Shown: one piece after another, positions 6,474-14,981 of the stretch
How the letters are laid out: each line of letters begins with the position of its first letter
Position numbering within the stretch: position 1 is the first letter of the stretch
Source: Streptomyces hayashii
GTDB taxonomy: Bacteria > Actinomycetota > Actinomycetes > Streptomycetales > Streptomycetaceae
Reading direction: 5' to 3'
NCBI RefSeq assembly: GCF_024539815.1
Contig: NZ_JAHHIU010000085.1
Location: 1-64,000 of the forward strand
DNA length: 64,000 nucleotides
Made by a program: the position numbers and the translations under genes
The notes under the pieces: model-generated
What the model was told of the DNA's origin: nothing
Seen by the model: the letters and a program-made list of their open reading frames with translations, nothing else
Database searches by the model: none

Positions 6474-8600
6474 TTGCCGGGGAATTCGGGAGACGCGGGG
6501 AATCCGAGGAATCCGGGTAATCCGGGAAGCCTGGGGAGTCCGAGAGGCCGGGAAGGTTCCGGGAGCGGCGGTGGTTCAGGGAGCGGCGGTTTTCCCGGGT
6601 TGCTCGTGACGGGGCGATATCGGCTGGTGGAGAGTATCGGTCAGGGGGGAATGGGGCGGGTGTGGCGAGCCACCGACGAGGTGCTCGACCGGCCGGTCGC
6701 GGTGAAGGAGATGCGCATCGACGGCCTGGGCTCGGAGGACACCCGCACCCGCCGCGAACGCACCCTGCGCGAGGCCAGGGCGACCGCCCGCATCGACCAT
6801 CCCAACGTGGTGCGCGTCTACGACGTCGTGGACGAGGGCGAACGCCTCTGGATCGTCATGGAGTTGGTGGCCGGCCGCTCCCTTGAGCAGATCATGGCCG
6901 AGGACGGTCCGCTGGGCCCCCGCGAGACCGCCCGCATCGGCCTCGGGCTGGTCACGGCGTTGCGCCAGGTCCACGCGAGGGGGGTGTTGCACCGCGACAT
7001 CAAACCCGGCAACGTCCTGGTGGAGCGCGGAGGCCGGAGAACGGACGGCGCGCGCGGAGGCAGCGGCGACCAGGACGCGGGCGGCGGCCACGGCGAGGGA
7101 CGGGAGGGCGGCGACCGGCGGGTGGTCCTCACCGACTTCGGCATCGCCGCGATCCAGGACGCCAAGGCGCTGACCATGGTCGGCATGCTCGTCGGCTCCC
7201 CGGACTACATGGCCCCCGAGCGCATCTCCGGCCGGCCGCAGGGCCCGCCCTCCGACGTCTGGTCCCTGGGCGCGACGCTGTGCGCCGCACTGGCCGGCCA
7301 CTCCCCTTTCTCCCGGGACACCACGCTGGCCACCCTGCACGCCGTCCTCTACGAGGAGCCCCGACTCCCGCCCGACGCGGGGCCGTTGCACACCGTCCTC
7401 GCCGCGCTGCTGCTGAAGGACCCCGCAGCCCGCCCGACCCTCACCGCCCTGGAATCCGTCCTCGCCCCCATAGCCTTCCCGGCCTCGCGGGATCGCGGTC
7501 CGGCTGCGGAGGGTCCGCCGAGAGCGGGGCGGCCGCCCCTGGGAGAACCGCCGGCCCGCACGCTTCTGGACGCCCGCAGGGGGCCACCCGCGCAGGATCC
7601 CCGACGCCCTGCGCCGCCCCGCCCCGATCCCGAACCCCGGGACTCCGTGTCCGGGAACCCGCGGCCCCCCGACCGGTCCGACCGGTCCGAACGGTGCGCC
7701 CTTCCTGCCGTTCCCGAAGCCCCCGGCGTCTCCCTGACCCGCTCCCGGGCGGTCACGGAACGAAGGCCCGCCCCGAGCGGACCGACCCCTGGGGCGGAGG
7801 GTCCGCCGCCCGGCGGTGAACTGCCCGGCGGTGCGGTGCCCGACCGGGAACTGCCCCGTGGTGAGCTGCCCGGCCCCGCCGTACCGGCTGCTTCCGCCGA
7901 CGGCGGCCGCGGCCCGCGCACCCGTCCGGGCCGAGCGGGCCCACGGCCGGGACGGCGCGCGGGCGCGCTCGCCGCCGTCGTCGCGGTGGTCGTCGTCCTC
8001 GTGGTCGCCGTCGGCACGGTCGTCGCGATCATGCTGGCGAAGGCTCCCGGCACGCACGACCGCGACGGGCGGGCAGCCGCTTCCTCGCCCCGGGAGTCCG
8101 AGGCGTCCGGCCCCGCGGCCACCGGCTCCGGCCCCTCCGCGTCCCCCACGGTCGAGGGGACCTTCAGGCCGCCGAGTCTGCCCCCGGGGGCGCACCAGGA
8201 GGCCGGCGGCTTCGCCTGGGCGACGCCCCGGGGCTGGCGACGCGATGTGAAGACGGGCGCGGAGGTGCACTACACGTCCCCGGACGGCGTCCAGGAACTC
8301 GTCGCCAAGTCCTCGCTGGCCCGAGGCGACCTGATGGACGCCTGGCAGACCTCCGAGCAGAACGCCAGGCAGGGCCGCGACTACCGCAAGATCCGACTGG
8401 AGGAGACGACGTTCCGAGGTCTGCGGGCGGTCGTCTGGGAGTACACCTTCACCCTCAAGGGCACCCCTTGGCACGCCCGGCTGCTCGGCTTCGACGAGAA
8501 CGGGAAGTCGTATCAGGTCAACACCTGGTACCAGCCCGGGACCGAGGCGACGGCCCTGAGGACCTACGAGAAGGTCAAGGACAGCTTCACGGTGACGTGA
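6474..8600 (+). CDS. Membrane Ser/Thr protein kinase with extracellular sensor domain
   Basis: This is a PknB-like kinase with a Gly-rich loop (GQGGMGRVW), catalytic loop HRDIKPGN near residue 173, DFG near 221 and an APE motif. A long Pro/Arg-rich linker leads to one membrane span (about 497-522) and an extracellular domain of about 165 residues that begins FAWATPRGW. The spacing between catalytic loop and DFG is about 28 residues longer than usual because of a Gly/Asp-rich insert. The start is uncertain: TTG 6474 follows AGGGGG, GTG 6606 lies just before the kinase domain, and an ATG at 6291 would overlap the divergent gene. The first 200 bases have weak third-position G+C. The C-terminal domain suggests sensing of an extracellular signal. 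Confidence 0.85.
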   Translation: MPGNSGDAGNPRNPGNPGSLGSPRGREGSGSGGGSGSGGFPGLLVTGRYRLVESIGQGGMGRVWRATDEVLDRPVAVKEMRIDGLGSEDTRTRRERTLREARATARIDHPNVVRVYDVVDEGERLWIVMELVAGRSLEQIMAEDGPLGPRETARIGLGLVTALRQVHARGVLHRDIKPGNVLVERGGRRTDGARGGSGDQDAGGGHGEGREGGDRRVVLTDFGIAAIQDAKALTMVGMLVGSPDYMAPERISGRPQGPPSDVWSLGATLCAALAGHSPFSRDTTLATLHAVLYEEPRLPPDAGPLHTVLAALLLKDPAARPTLTALESVLAPIAFPASRDRGPAAEGPPRAGRPPLGEPPARTLLDARRGPPAQDPRRPAPPRPDPEPRDSVSGNPRPPDRSDRSERCALPAVPEAPGVSLTRSRAVTERRPAPSGPTPGAEGPPPGGELPGGAVPDRELPRGELPGPAVPAASADGGRGPRTRPGRAGPRPGRRAGALAAVVAVVVVLVVAVGTVVAIMLAKAPGTHDRDGRAAASSPRESEASGPAATGSGPSASPTVEGTFRPPSLPPGAHQEAGGFAWATPRGWRRDVKTGAEVHYTSPDGVQELVAKSSLARGDLMDAWQTSEQNARQGRDYRKIRLEETTFRGLRAVVWEYTFTLKGTPWHARLLGFDENGKSYQVNTWYQPGTEATALRTYEKVKDSFTVT

Positions 8601-8651
8601 TGCGTCGCCGAGGGCGGCAGGACCGGGCCGAGGGCGGCAGAGCAGCTGAGC

Positions 8652-8700
8652 GAACAGATGGGGAGGAGGCCCGCCGGAACGGGCCTCCTCCCCTCTGTTC
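8652..8700. terminator. Long hairpin terminator between kinase and permease genes
   Basis: GGGGAGGAGGCCCG pairs with CGGGCCTCCTCCCC (14 bp, 6-base loop), extended below by GAACAGA/TCTGTTC with a single bulge. It separates the convergent kinase and amino acid permease genes. Confidence 0.8.
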
Positions 8701-8702
8701 AC

Positions 8703-8738
8703 CCGAGCCCGAGCCCGAGCCCGGACCCGGACCCGGAC
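8703..8738. repeat. Hexamer repeat tract (GAGCCC then GGACCC)
   Basis: Three GAGCCC units followed by about three GGACCC units lie just past the 3' end of the permease gene. No function is evident. Confidence 0.7.
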
Positions 8739-8748
8739 CCGGTCGAAC

Positions 8749-10263
8749 TCAGACCTTGGTCTCCGACTGCGACTGCGCCTGCGCCGGTGCCCCGGCCCCG
8801 GCCTCGGCCGCCGTGGCGGCGGAGCCCGGGCGGCCCGGGCGGCGGGAGTCCCACTGCTTGACGAAGGCGATGGCGACCACGACCGCAGCGACGAGGAGCG
8901 ACAGCAGTACGGTCGTCCGCCCGCTGCTCTCGCCCTCGGTGTCGGTCAGCATGTAGCCGAGCACGAAGACGATCAGCGCGGCGGTCGCCCACGTCAGATA
9001 GGGGTACAGCCACATCTTGACGACCAGTTTCTCCGGCGCCTCGGCCTGAATGATCTTGCGCATCCGCAGCTGCGAGAAGCAGATCACCAGCCAGACGAAC
9101 AGGGCTACGGCGCCGCTGGAGTTCACCAGGAAGAGGAAGACGGAGTCGGGGAACCGGTAGTTGAAGAAGACGGCGACGAACCCGAAGACCACGGAGGAGA
9201 CGATCGCCGCGAGCGGGACGCCCCGGCTCGTCGTCCGGGCGAAGGCCTTCGGCGCGTCGCCCCGCTCGCCGAGCGAGAAGGCCATGCGGGAGGCCGTGTA
9301 GAGGCCGGAGTTGAGACAGGACAGCACCGAGGTCAGGACGATGAAGTTCATGATCTGGCCGGCGTGCGCGATGCCCAGGGAGTCCAGGGCGGCGACGTAC
9401 GAGCCCTGGTCCTTGATGGACGGGTCGTTCCAGGGCAGCAGCGTGACGACGATGAAGATCGAGCCGAGGTAGAAGACGCCGATCCGCCAGATGATGCTGT
9501 TGGTCGACTTGGTGACGGCCCGCTGCGGGTTCTCGGACTCGCCGGCCGCCAGGGTCGCGATCTCGCTGCCCATGAAGGAGAAGACGACGAGCAGCACGCC
9601 GGTGAGGATGGCGCCGGGCCCGTGGGGCAGGAAGCCGCCGTGGCCGGTGAGGTTGCTCAGGCCCGCCTTGTCGCTGTCGACGCCGGGCAGCACGCCGAAG
9701 ACGGCGAGTCCGCCCACGACGATGAACGCGCCGATGGCGACGACCTTGATGCCCGCGAACCAGAACTCGAACTCGCCGTAGGAGCCGACGGAGACGAGGT
9801 TGGTGGCCGTCAGCACCACCATCACGATGAGGGCCCAGCCCCACTGCGGTACGGCGGGGATCCACCCTTCGAGGATCTTGGCCCCGGCGGTGGCCTCCAC
9901 CGCGAGCACGACGACCCAGAAGAACCAGTACAGCCAGCCGATGGAGAACCCGGCCCAGCGTCCGAGCGCCCGGTCGGCGTGGGCGGAGAACGAGCCGGAG
10001 GTCGGATTGGCCGCGGACATCTCCCCGAGCATGCGCATCACCAGCACCACGAGCGTGCCGACGAGCGCGTAGGACAGCAGAATGCCCGGTCCGGCGGTGG
10101 CGATGCCGGAGCTGGATCCGACGAACAGTCCCGCGCCGATGACACCGCCGATGGCGATCATCGACAGATGCCGGTTCTTGAGACCTGCCTGAAGCCCGGA
10201 ACCGTTTTCTCCGGGGGCTCCAGGGCCGTGCTCGGCCTTGGAGAGGGTCGGCTGCGAAGTCAT
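8749..10263 (-). CDS. Amino acid permease (APC superfamily, GABA permease-like)
   Basis: The 504-residue transporter has about 12 membrane spans and the amino-acid/polyamine/organocation signature near the N-terminus (IAIGGVIGAGLFVGSS), followed by GPGILLSYALVG and EMSAANPTSGSF. These resemble proton-coupled permeases of the GabP/AnsP/proline family. The C-terminal tail is a soluble Ala/Gln-rich stretch ending QSQSETKV. The start ATG at 10263 is preceded by an AAGGAAG about 10 bases away. No catabolic genes are adjacent, so the substrate cannot be assigned from context; GABA, Asn, D-Ser/Ala/Gly and aromatic amino acids are all possible for this clade. Confidence 0.88.
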   Translation of the reverse strand: MTSQPTLSKAEHGPGAPGENGSGLQAGLKNRHLSMIAIGGVIGAGLFVGSSSGIATAGPGILLSYALVGTLVVLVMRMLGEMSAANPTSGSFSAHADRALGRWAGFSIGWLYWFFWVVVLAVEATAGAKILEGWIPAVPQWGWALIVMVVLTATNLVSVGSYGEFEFWFAGIKVVAIGAFIVVGGLAVFGVLPGVDSDKAGLSNLTGHGGFLPHGPGAILTGVLLVVFSFMGSEIATLAAGESENPQRAVTKSTNSIIWRIGVFYLGSIFIVVTLLPWNDPSIKDQGSYVAALDSLGIAHAGQIMNFIVLTSVLSCLNSGLYTASRMAFSLGERGDAPKAFARTTSRGVPLAAIVSSVVFGFVAVFFNYRFPDSVFLFLVNSSGAVALFVWLVICFSQLRMRKIIQAEAPEKLVVKMWLYPYLTWATAALIVFVLGYMLTDTEGESSGRTTVLLSLLVAAVVVAIAFVKQWDSRRPGRPGSAATAAEAGAGAPAQAQSQSETKV

Positions 10264-10467
10264 AGGGAGGGTCTTCCTTTGCGCCGCGTGGGGAATCTGG
10301 TGCGTCGTGCGTGGGGGGGGCGTACGAGCCGGTCCAGTGAATCCGAGGCAAATGAATTCGGGAACCTCTGATTCGGAATCGTTACTTGAGGTTCTCCTGA
10401 GGTTCTATGGAGTTGTGCAGGCTTTGCGGACGCGGCACCCGGCGCTGCTACCCCGCGCCGCGCGTGT

Positions 10468-10473
10468 CACACT
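10468..10473 (+). promoter_or_regulatory. Possible -10 box for leaderless rpiB
   Basis: CACACT lies exactly 6 bases before the rpiB ATG and no ribosome-binding site is present. It matches TANNNT only at positions 2 and 6, so it is the weakest of the leaderless candidates in this window. Confidence 0.35.
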
Positions 10474-10479
10474 CATCCC

Positions 10480-10965
10480 ATGCGCGTGTATCTCGGCTCG
10501 GACCATGCCGGCTTCGAACTCAAGAATCACCTCGTCGACTGGCTCAGGGCGGCGGGCCACGACCCCGTCGACTGCGGGCCGCACATCTACGACGCCCAGG
10601 ACGACTACCCGCCGTTCTGCCTCCGCGCCGCGGAGCGGACGGCCGCCGACCCCGAGGCCCTCGGCATCGTCATCGGCGGCTCCGGCAACGGCGAGCAGAT
10701 CGCGGCGAACAAGGTGAAGGGCGTCCGTGCCGCCCTGGCCTGGAGCGAGGAGACCGCGTCCCTCGGCCGCCAGCACAACAACGCCAACGTCGTCGCGGTC
10801 GGCGCCCGCATGCACACCCAGGACGAGGTGACCAAGTTCGTCGAGACGTTCCTGGCCACCCCGTTCTCCGAGGACGAGCGGCACATCCGCCGCATCGACA
10901 TGCTCTCGGCGTACGAGACCACGGGCGACCTCCCGGAGATCCCCGCCCACCACCCCCAGCAGTAA
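10480..10965 (+). CDS. rpiB: Ribose-5-phosphate isomerase B
   Basis: RpiB interconverts ribulose 5-phosphate and ribose 5-phosphate in the pentose phosphate pathway. The 161-residue protein has SDHAGFELK (7-15) with the Asp-His pair for ring opening, the phosphate/substrate loop GGSGNGEQIAANK (66-78) and RQHNNANVV with His99. The loop has Ser and Glu72 where E. coli RpiB uses a catalytic Cys; Glu is the base in the actinobacterial subclass known from Mycobacterium. Transcript start appears to coincide with the ATG. The next gene, a Nei-type glycosylase, follows after about 100 bases and may be cotranscribed. Confidence 0.95.
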   Translation: MRVYLGSDHAGFELKNHLVDWLRAAGHDPVDCGPHIYDAQDDYPPFCLRAAERTAADPEALGIVIGGSGNGEQIAANKVKGVRAALAWSEETASLGRQHNNANVVAVGARMHTQDEVTKFVETFLATPFSEDERHIRRIDMLSAYETTGDLPEIPAHHPQQ

Positions 10966-11071
10966 CCCGCAACCGGGGCCCGGCCGCCCGGTGCGGCGGC
11001 CGGAGCCCGGACGCGGGGCCGCCCCGCCCGACGAGATCGGGCGAGCGGGCGGTGAGGAAAGGAACGCGCCG

Positions 11072-11878
11072 GTGCCAGAAGGGCACACCATCCACCGGCT
11101 GGCACAGGACTACGCCCGTTTCGCCGGCCGCCCCCTCCGGGTGACCAGCCCCCAGGGCAAGTTCGCCGACGCCGCCGCCCTCCTCACCGGCGGCCCGCTC
11201 ACCCGCACCGAGGCGCACGGCAAACACCTCTTCCTCGGTTTCGGCGGCGAACGGTGGATCCACATCCACCTCGGCCTCTTCGGCAAGGTCGCCTTCGGCG
11301 ACGCCCCCGCGCCCCCGCCCACCGACACGGTCCGCCTCCGCCTGGCCGACCCCACCTCGTACGTGGACCTCCGGGGCCCCACCACCTGCGCCCTGATCAC
11401 GGACGTCGAGAAGCAGGCCGTGCACGCCCGCCTCGGCCCGGACCCGCTGCGCGCCGACGCCGACCCGCGACTCGCCTACGCCCGCGTCTCCGGCAGCCGT
11501 ACGACGATCGCCGCACTCCTCATGGACCAGAAGGTCATCGCGGGCGTGGGAAACGTCTACCGCGCCGAGGTCCTCTTCCGGCACGGCATCGACCCCTACC
11601 GGGCGGGCCGGACCGTCACGCCCTCGGAATGGGACGCGATCTGGACCGACCTCGTCGCCCTCATGCGCGACGGCGTCCGCCACAACCGCATCGACACGGT
11701 CCGCCCGCAGCACACTCCCGAGGCCATGGGCCGCGCACCCCGCGTCGACGACCACGGCGGCGAGGTGTACGTCTACCGCCGTACCCACCAGCCCTGCCAC
11801 CTCTGCGGCGACGCCGTCCGCACCGCCGACCTGGCCGCCCGCAACCTCTTCTGGTGCCCCACCTGCCAGAAGAACTGA
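11072..11878 (+). CDS. nei: Endonuclease VIII-like DNA glycosylase (Fpg/Nei family)
   Basis: This 268-residue bifunctional glycosylase/AP lyase removes oxidised bases. The mature N-terminus is PEGHTIHRL, giving the catalytic Pro2 (Schiff base) and Glu3; GTG 11072 is therefore the only sensible start, and GAGGAAAGGA stands upstream. The helix-two-turn-helix region includes LLMDQKVIAGVGNVYRAE, and the C-terminal zinc finger has C242-X2-C245-X16-C262-X2-C265. PEGHT rather than PELPE points to the Nei rather than the Fpg subgroup. It ends 19 bases from the convergent acetyltransferase gene. Confidence 0.93.
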   Translation: MPEGHTIHRLAQDYARFAGRPLRVTSPQGKFADAAALLTGGPLTRTEAHGKHLFLGFGGERWIHIHLGLFGKVAFGDAPAPPPTDTVRLRLADPTSYVDLRGPTTCALITDVEKQAVHARLGPDPLRADADPRLAYARVSGSRTTIAALLMDQKVIAGVGNVYRAEVLFRHGIDPYRAGRTVTPSEWDAIWTDLVALMRDGVRHNRIDTVRPQHTPEAMGRAPRVDDHGGEVYVYRRTHQPCHLCGDAVRTADLAARNLFWCPTCQKN

Positions 11879-11897
11879 CCCGGCAGGACGGAACCGT

Positions 11898-13139
11898 CTA
11901 GAAGTTGTGGGGCAGCCAGGGCGCCGACGTCGACCCGAACGCCACCGCCGCCTCCGCCAGCGCGCCCTGCCGCAGCTCGCGCACCAGGCCGGCCGCCGCC
12001 AGCGAGGCCAGGCTCACCCCGCCGAGATAGGACGCCCCCAACTCCCGCACCGAAAGCGCGAGATCGGGCGAGTCCGCGGTGGGCGCGCAGACCGCGCCCT
12101 TGGCGTCCCCGCTCAGCCGCCAACGCCCCGTGTTCCAGGGACAGAAGGCGTCCTCCACATCCAGCACGACGTCCACCGGCGCCTGATACGTGCGGGCCCC
12201 CAACGCCGCGCCGACGTCAACCAGCCGGACGTAGAGCGAGTCCCGCAACCGCAGTTCGCACCGCCGGAAGTCGGAGACGAGATGCTGCCACGCCTCGTCC
12301 ACCGGCCGCCCCCGCAACCGCAGCGAGGCGGTGAGGTCGATCCCGAACAGGAACCGCCAGAGCGCCGCCTCCGAGAGGGCGTCCACCCCGGCCAGATCCT
12401 GCAATTGCACCTGCCCGTCGTGCCCGCCGTCCGTCCACCGCGGCAGCACCCGGAAGCGGGCGTACCCGGTGACCTCGCCGTCGCGCTCGGCGAGCACGCA
12501 CTGGAGCGGCGACGCCCCGCCCCGCTCGCTCTCCGGGTCGAGCAGCCCGAGCCGCTCCCAGCCGGGCCGCCGGGCCAGCATCCCGGGCCTGCCGGGCACG
12601 GTCCGCGCGTACACGCCCTCGCACACCGCGAGTTCGGCGCCGGGGTCGGCGTACCGCACCCGTACGTCCTCCGTGCCGGCCGGGACGGACAGCAGCACCC
12701 GGCCGGTGTCGATCTCGGCGTTCAGCCCGAAGGCCGCTCCCGCGTACCCGAACCGGCCGTAGATCGCGGGCTCGGACGCGGTGAGCGCCGCCAGCGGTTC
12801 GCCCCACGCCCGCACGTCGTCCAGCAGCCGGCGCATCATCGACGTCAGCATCCCGCGTCGCCGGTGCGTCGCGCTCACGGAGACCATCGTCACGCCGGCC
12901 GTCGGCACCGAGGCCCCGCCCGGCACGGTCAGCCGGAAGTCGTACGCTCCCGCCGTCCCTACGCACGCGTCGCCGTCCCACACGCCCAGCGACCGTTCGT
13001 ACGGGGTGAGCTCCCTGAAAAGCTCCCTCTCCTCGGCCGGTTCCCCGACCCCGCCGAAGGCCCGAAGGAGAGTGTCGTACCACTCGTCCCATTCATCCCG
13101 TCGCAGGCCCCGCATCCGCCCTGCCGCCTCGCTCGTCAT
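11898..13139 (-). CDS. Eis-like GNAT N-acetyltransferase
   Basis: The 413-residue protein has the layout of Eis-type enhanced-intracellular-survival acetyltransferases: an N-terminal GNAT domain with the acetyl-CoA loop THRRRGMLTSMMRR, a second GNAT-like half, and a C-terminal sterol-carrier-like (SCP2) domain. Family members acetylate amines of aminoglycosides, peptides or proteins. ATG 13139 is chosen; an internal ATG at 13115 (MRGLRRDEW) is a reasonable alternative and the ribosome-binding sites are weak for both. The C-terminus ends in LPHNF, as a free carboxylate used in catalysis is usual in Eis. The substrate is unknown. Confidence 0.85.
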   Translation of the reverse strand: MTSEAAGRMRGLRRDEWDEWYDTLLRAFGGVGEPAEERELFRELTPYERSLGVWDGDACVGTAGAYDFRLTVPGGASVPTAGVTMVSVSATHRRRGMLTSMMRRLLDDVRAWGEPLAALTASEPAIYGRFGYAGAAFGLNAEIDTGRVLLSVPAGTEDVRVRYADPGAELAVCEGVYARTVPGRPGMLARRPGWERLGLLDPESERGGASPLQCVLAERDGEVTGYARFRVLPRWTDGGHDGQVQLQDLAGVDALSEAALWRFLFGIDLTASLRLRGRPVDEAWQHLVSDFRRCELRLRDSLYVRLVDVGAALGARTYQAPVDVVLDVEDAFCPWNTGRWRLSGDAKGAVCAPTADSPDLALSVRELGASYLGGVSLASLAAAGLVRELRQGALAEAAVAFGSTSAPWLPHNF

Positions 13140-13302
13140 GGACTCATGCCTAGCAGCCCGATGCGGGACGAGCCAGGGAATTTCGCCCACCCGGCGGCGC
13201 GAGCGCTTTCCGTTGGGTTCACTGTGAAGTTGAGCCTCGGAGGGGGGACAAGTGGGACCTCCCGTGCCAAGCGGCGGGTTCGATGGATAGGGTCCCGAAC
13301 TA

Positions 13303-14484
13303 ATGGCAGCAGGACGACAGCGGCGCGCGGAAGCCGAGACGTTGACGGCCCGGATGAAGCACTTGTGGCACCGGGTCCGCACCGGCGTGCGCAGAAGCGC
13401 CGTGGACTACTTCCGCGGCGACGGCTCCGACTGGATCGCGCTGGCCTTCCTGCTGCTCACCGTGCCGCTGATCGCCCTCACGACACTCGCCAACTCGGTG
13501 TGGTGCTCACCGGCCGCCCTCGTCCTGCCGATCGTCGCCGGCGGGCTGCTGCTGCGCCCGTCGAGCCTGCTCGGCCTGTACGCCGCGGCGGCCACCGCGC
13601 TCATCGTGGAGTCGGTGCGACTGGGCCCCTACACCGAGGGACCGTCCCGGGTCACGCCCGGCGTGGTGCTCGTGGTGGCCGCATGCGGTTTCTTCGGCCT
13701 CCTCATCGCCCAGTTCCGCAGCCGGGTCGGCGTGCCCTGGCGGCGCGGCGGCACCATGCTCTTCGACCTGCGCGAACGCATCCGCGTGCAGAGCAAGCTG
13801 CCGGGCCTGCCGGCCGGCTGGCACCGCGAGATGGCGCTCAGGCCCGCGGGCGGCCAGTCCTTCTCCGGGGACTTCGTCGTCGCGGCCCGCACGAACGGCG
13901 GCCGCACCCTGGAAGTCGTCCTCACGGACGTCTCCGGCAAGGGCATGGACGCCGGCTCGCGCGCGCTGCTGCTGTCCGGCGCCTTCGGCGGGCTGCTCGG
14001 CTCGCTGCCCCCGCACGCCTTCCTCCCGGCCGCCAACGGCTATCTGCTCCGGCAGGACTGGGACGAGGGCTTCGCGACCTCCATCCACCTCGTCCTCGAC
14101 CTCGACTCAGGCGACTACGAGCTCTACTCGGCCGGCCACCCGCCGGGCCTCCAGCTCAGCGCCGGCAGCGGCCGCTGGGAGGAGAAGGCCGCCGAAGGCC
14201 CCCTGCTCGGGGTGTACGACGGCGCCCAGTTCGACCCCGTGAAGGGCTCGCTGCGCCCCGGCGACGTGCTGATGCTCTTCACCGACGGCCTGGTGGAGAC
14301 GTCCGACCGGGACATCGTCGAGGGCATCGACCGCCTCACCGGTGAGGCCGACCGCTATGTGGCCGGCGGCTTCCAGGGCGCCGCCTGGCATCTGATCGAG
14401 GCCGTGGCCAAGGACGTGAACGACGACCGGGCCCTGCTGCTGATCTGCCGTGAGGGCCCGACGGCCGTGGCGGCGCTGTCCTGA
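13303..14484 (+). CDS. Membrane-anchored SpoIIE-type PP2C phosphatase
   Basis: The 393-residue protein has three or four hydrophobic segments in the first 150 residues (for example IALAFLLLTVPLIAL), then a SpoIIE/RsbU phosphatase domain. Metal-binding motifs are visible as SFSGDFVV, LTDVSGKGMDAG and a C-terminal LFTDGLVE. Such proteins dephosphorylate anti-sigma-factor antagonists in partner-switching systems controlling sigma-B-like factors, which are numerous in Streptomyces. No kinase or antagonist gene is adjacent. A TAGGGT box at 13288-13293 lies 9 bases before the ATG, so the leader is at most a few bases. Confidence 0.88.
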   Translation: MAAGRQRRAEAETLTARMKHLWHRVRTGVRRSAVDYFRGDGSDWIALAFLLLTVPLIALTTLANSVWCSPAALVLPIVAGGLLLRPSSLLGLYAAAATALIVESVRLGPYTEGPSRVTPGVVLVVAACGFFGLLIAQFRSRVGVPWRRGGTMLFDLRERIRVQSKLPGLPAGWHREMALRPAGGQSFSGDFVVAARTNGGRTLEVVLTDVSGKGMDAGSRALLLSGAFGGLLGSLPPHAFLPAANGYLLRQDWDEGFATSIHLVLDLDSGDYELYSAGHPPGLQLSAGSGRWEEKAAEGPLLGVYDGAQFDPVKGSLRPGDVLMLFTDGLVETSDRDIVEGIDRLTGEADRYVAGGFQGAAWHLIEAVAKDVNDDRALLLICREGPTAVAALS

Positions 14485-14531
14485 GCCCGACCGATCCGGC
14501 CGCCCGAACCCTGTCCGAGGGGGACCCCGTC

Positions 14532-14981
14532 ATGCTCACGCTGTCCGAGATCGAGACCCTGGCCCGCACCGTCCACGCGGGACAGACCGACAAAGCGGGC
14601 CGGCCCTACGCCGAGCACCTCCGGGCGGTCGCGGAGGGGGTCCGCGCGCGGGGCGGCGACGCCGACCAGATCGCGGCCGCCTGGCTGCACGACGCCGTCG
14701 AGGACGACGCCCTGTCCGAAGACCGGCTGGAGGCGGCCGAACTGAGCGACCGCACGAAGGCGGTCGTCCTGGCGGTCACCAAGCGGGCGGGGGAGACGCC
14801 GGAGGCGTACGCGGAGCGCATCCTGGCCACGCCGGGCGCGCTGCTGGTGAAGGAGGCGGACCTGGCGCACAACGCGGACCCGGCGCGCCTGGCGGTCCTG
14901 GACGCGCCCACCCGCACCCGGCTGGCCGAGAAGTACGCACGGATGAGCGCACTGCTCGGCCTCACGGATCACCGTTCCTGA
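14532..14981 (+). CDS. Small HD-domain hydrolase (SpoT/MESH1-like)
   Basis: This 149-residue single-domain HD phosphohydrolase has metal ligands in the order expected for the RelA/SpoT hydrolase fold: His29 (PYAEHL), His53-Asp54 (WLHDAVED) and Asp110 (VKEADLAHN). By likeness to MESH1/small alarmone hydrolases it could hydrolyse (p)ppGpp, but other nucleotide substrates are possible. It has GAGGGGGA before its ATG and lies 48 bases after the phosphatase gene, so cotranscription is likely. Its last 13 bases overlap the end of the convergent acyltransferase gene. Confidence 0.82.
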   Translation: MLTLSEIETLARTVHAGQTDKAGRPYAEHLRAVAEGVRARGGDADQIAAAWLHDAVEDDALSEDRLEAAELSDRTKAVVLAVTKRAGETPEAYAERILATPGALLVKEADLAHNADPARLAVLDAPTRTRLAEKYARMSALLGLTDHRS

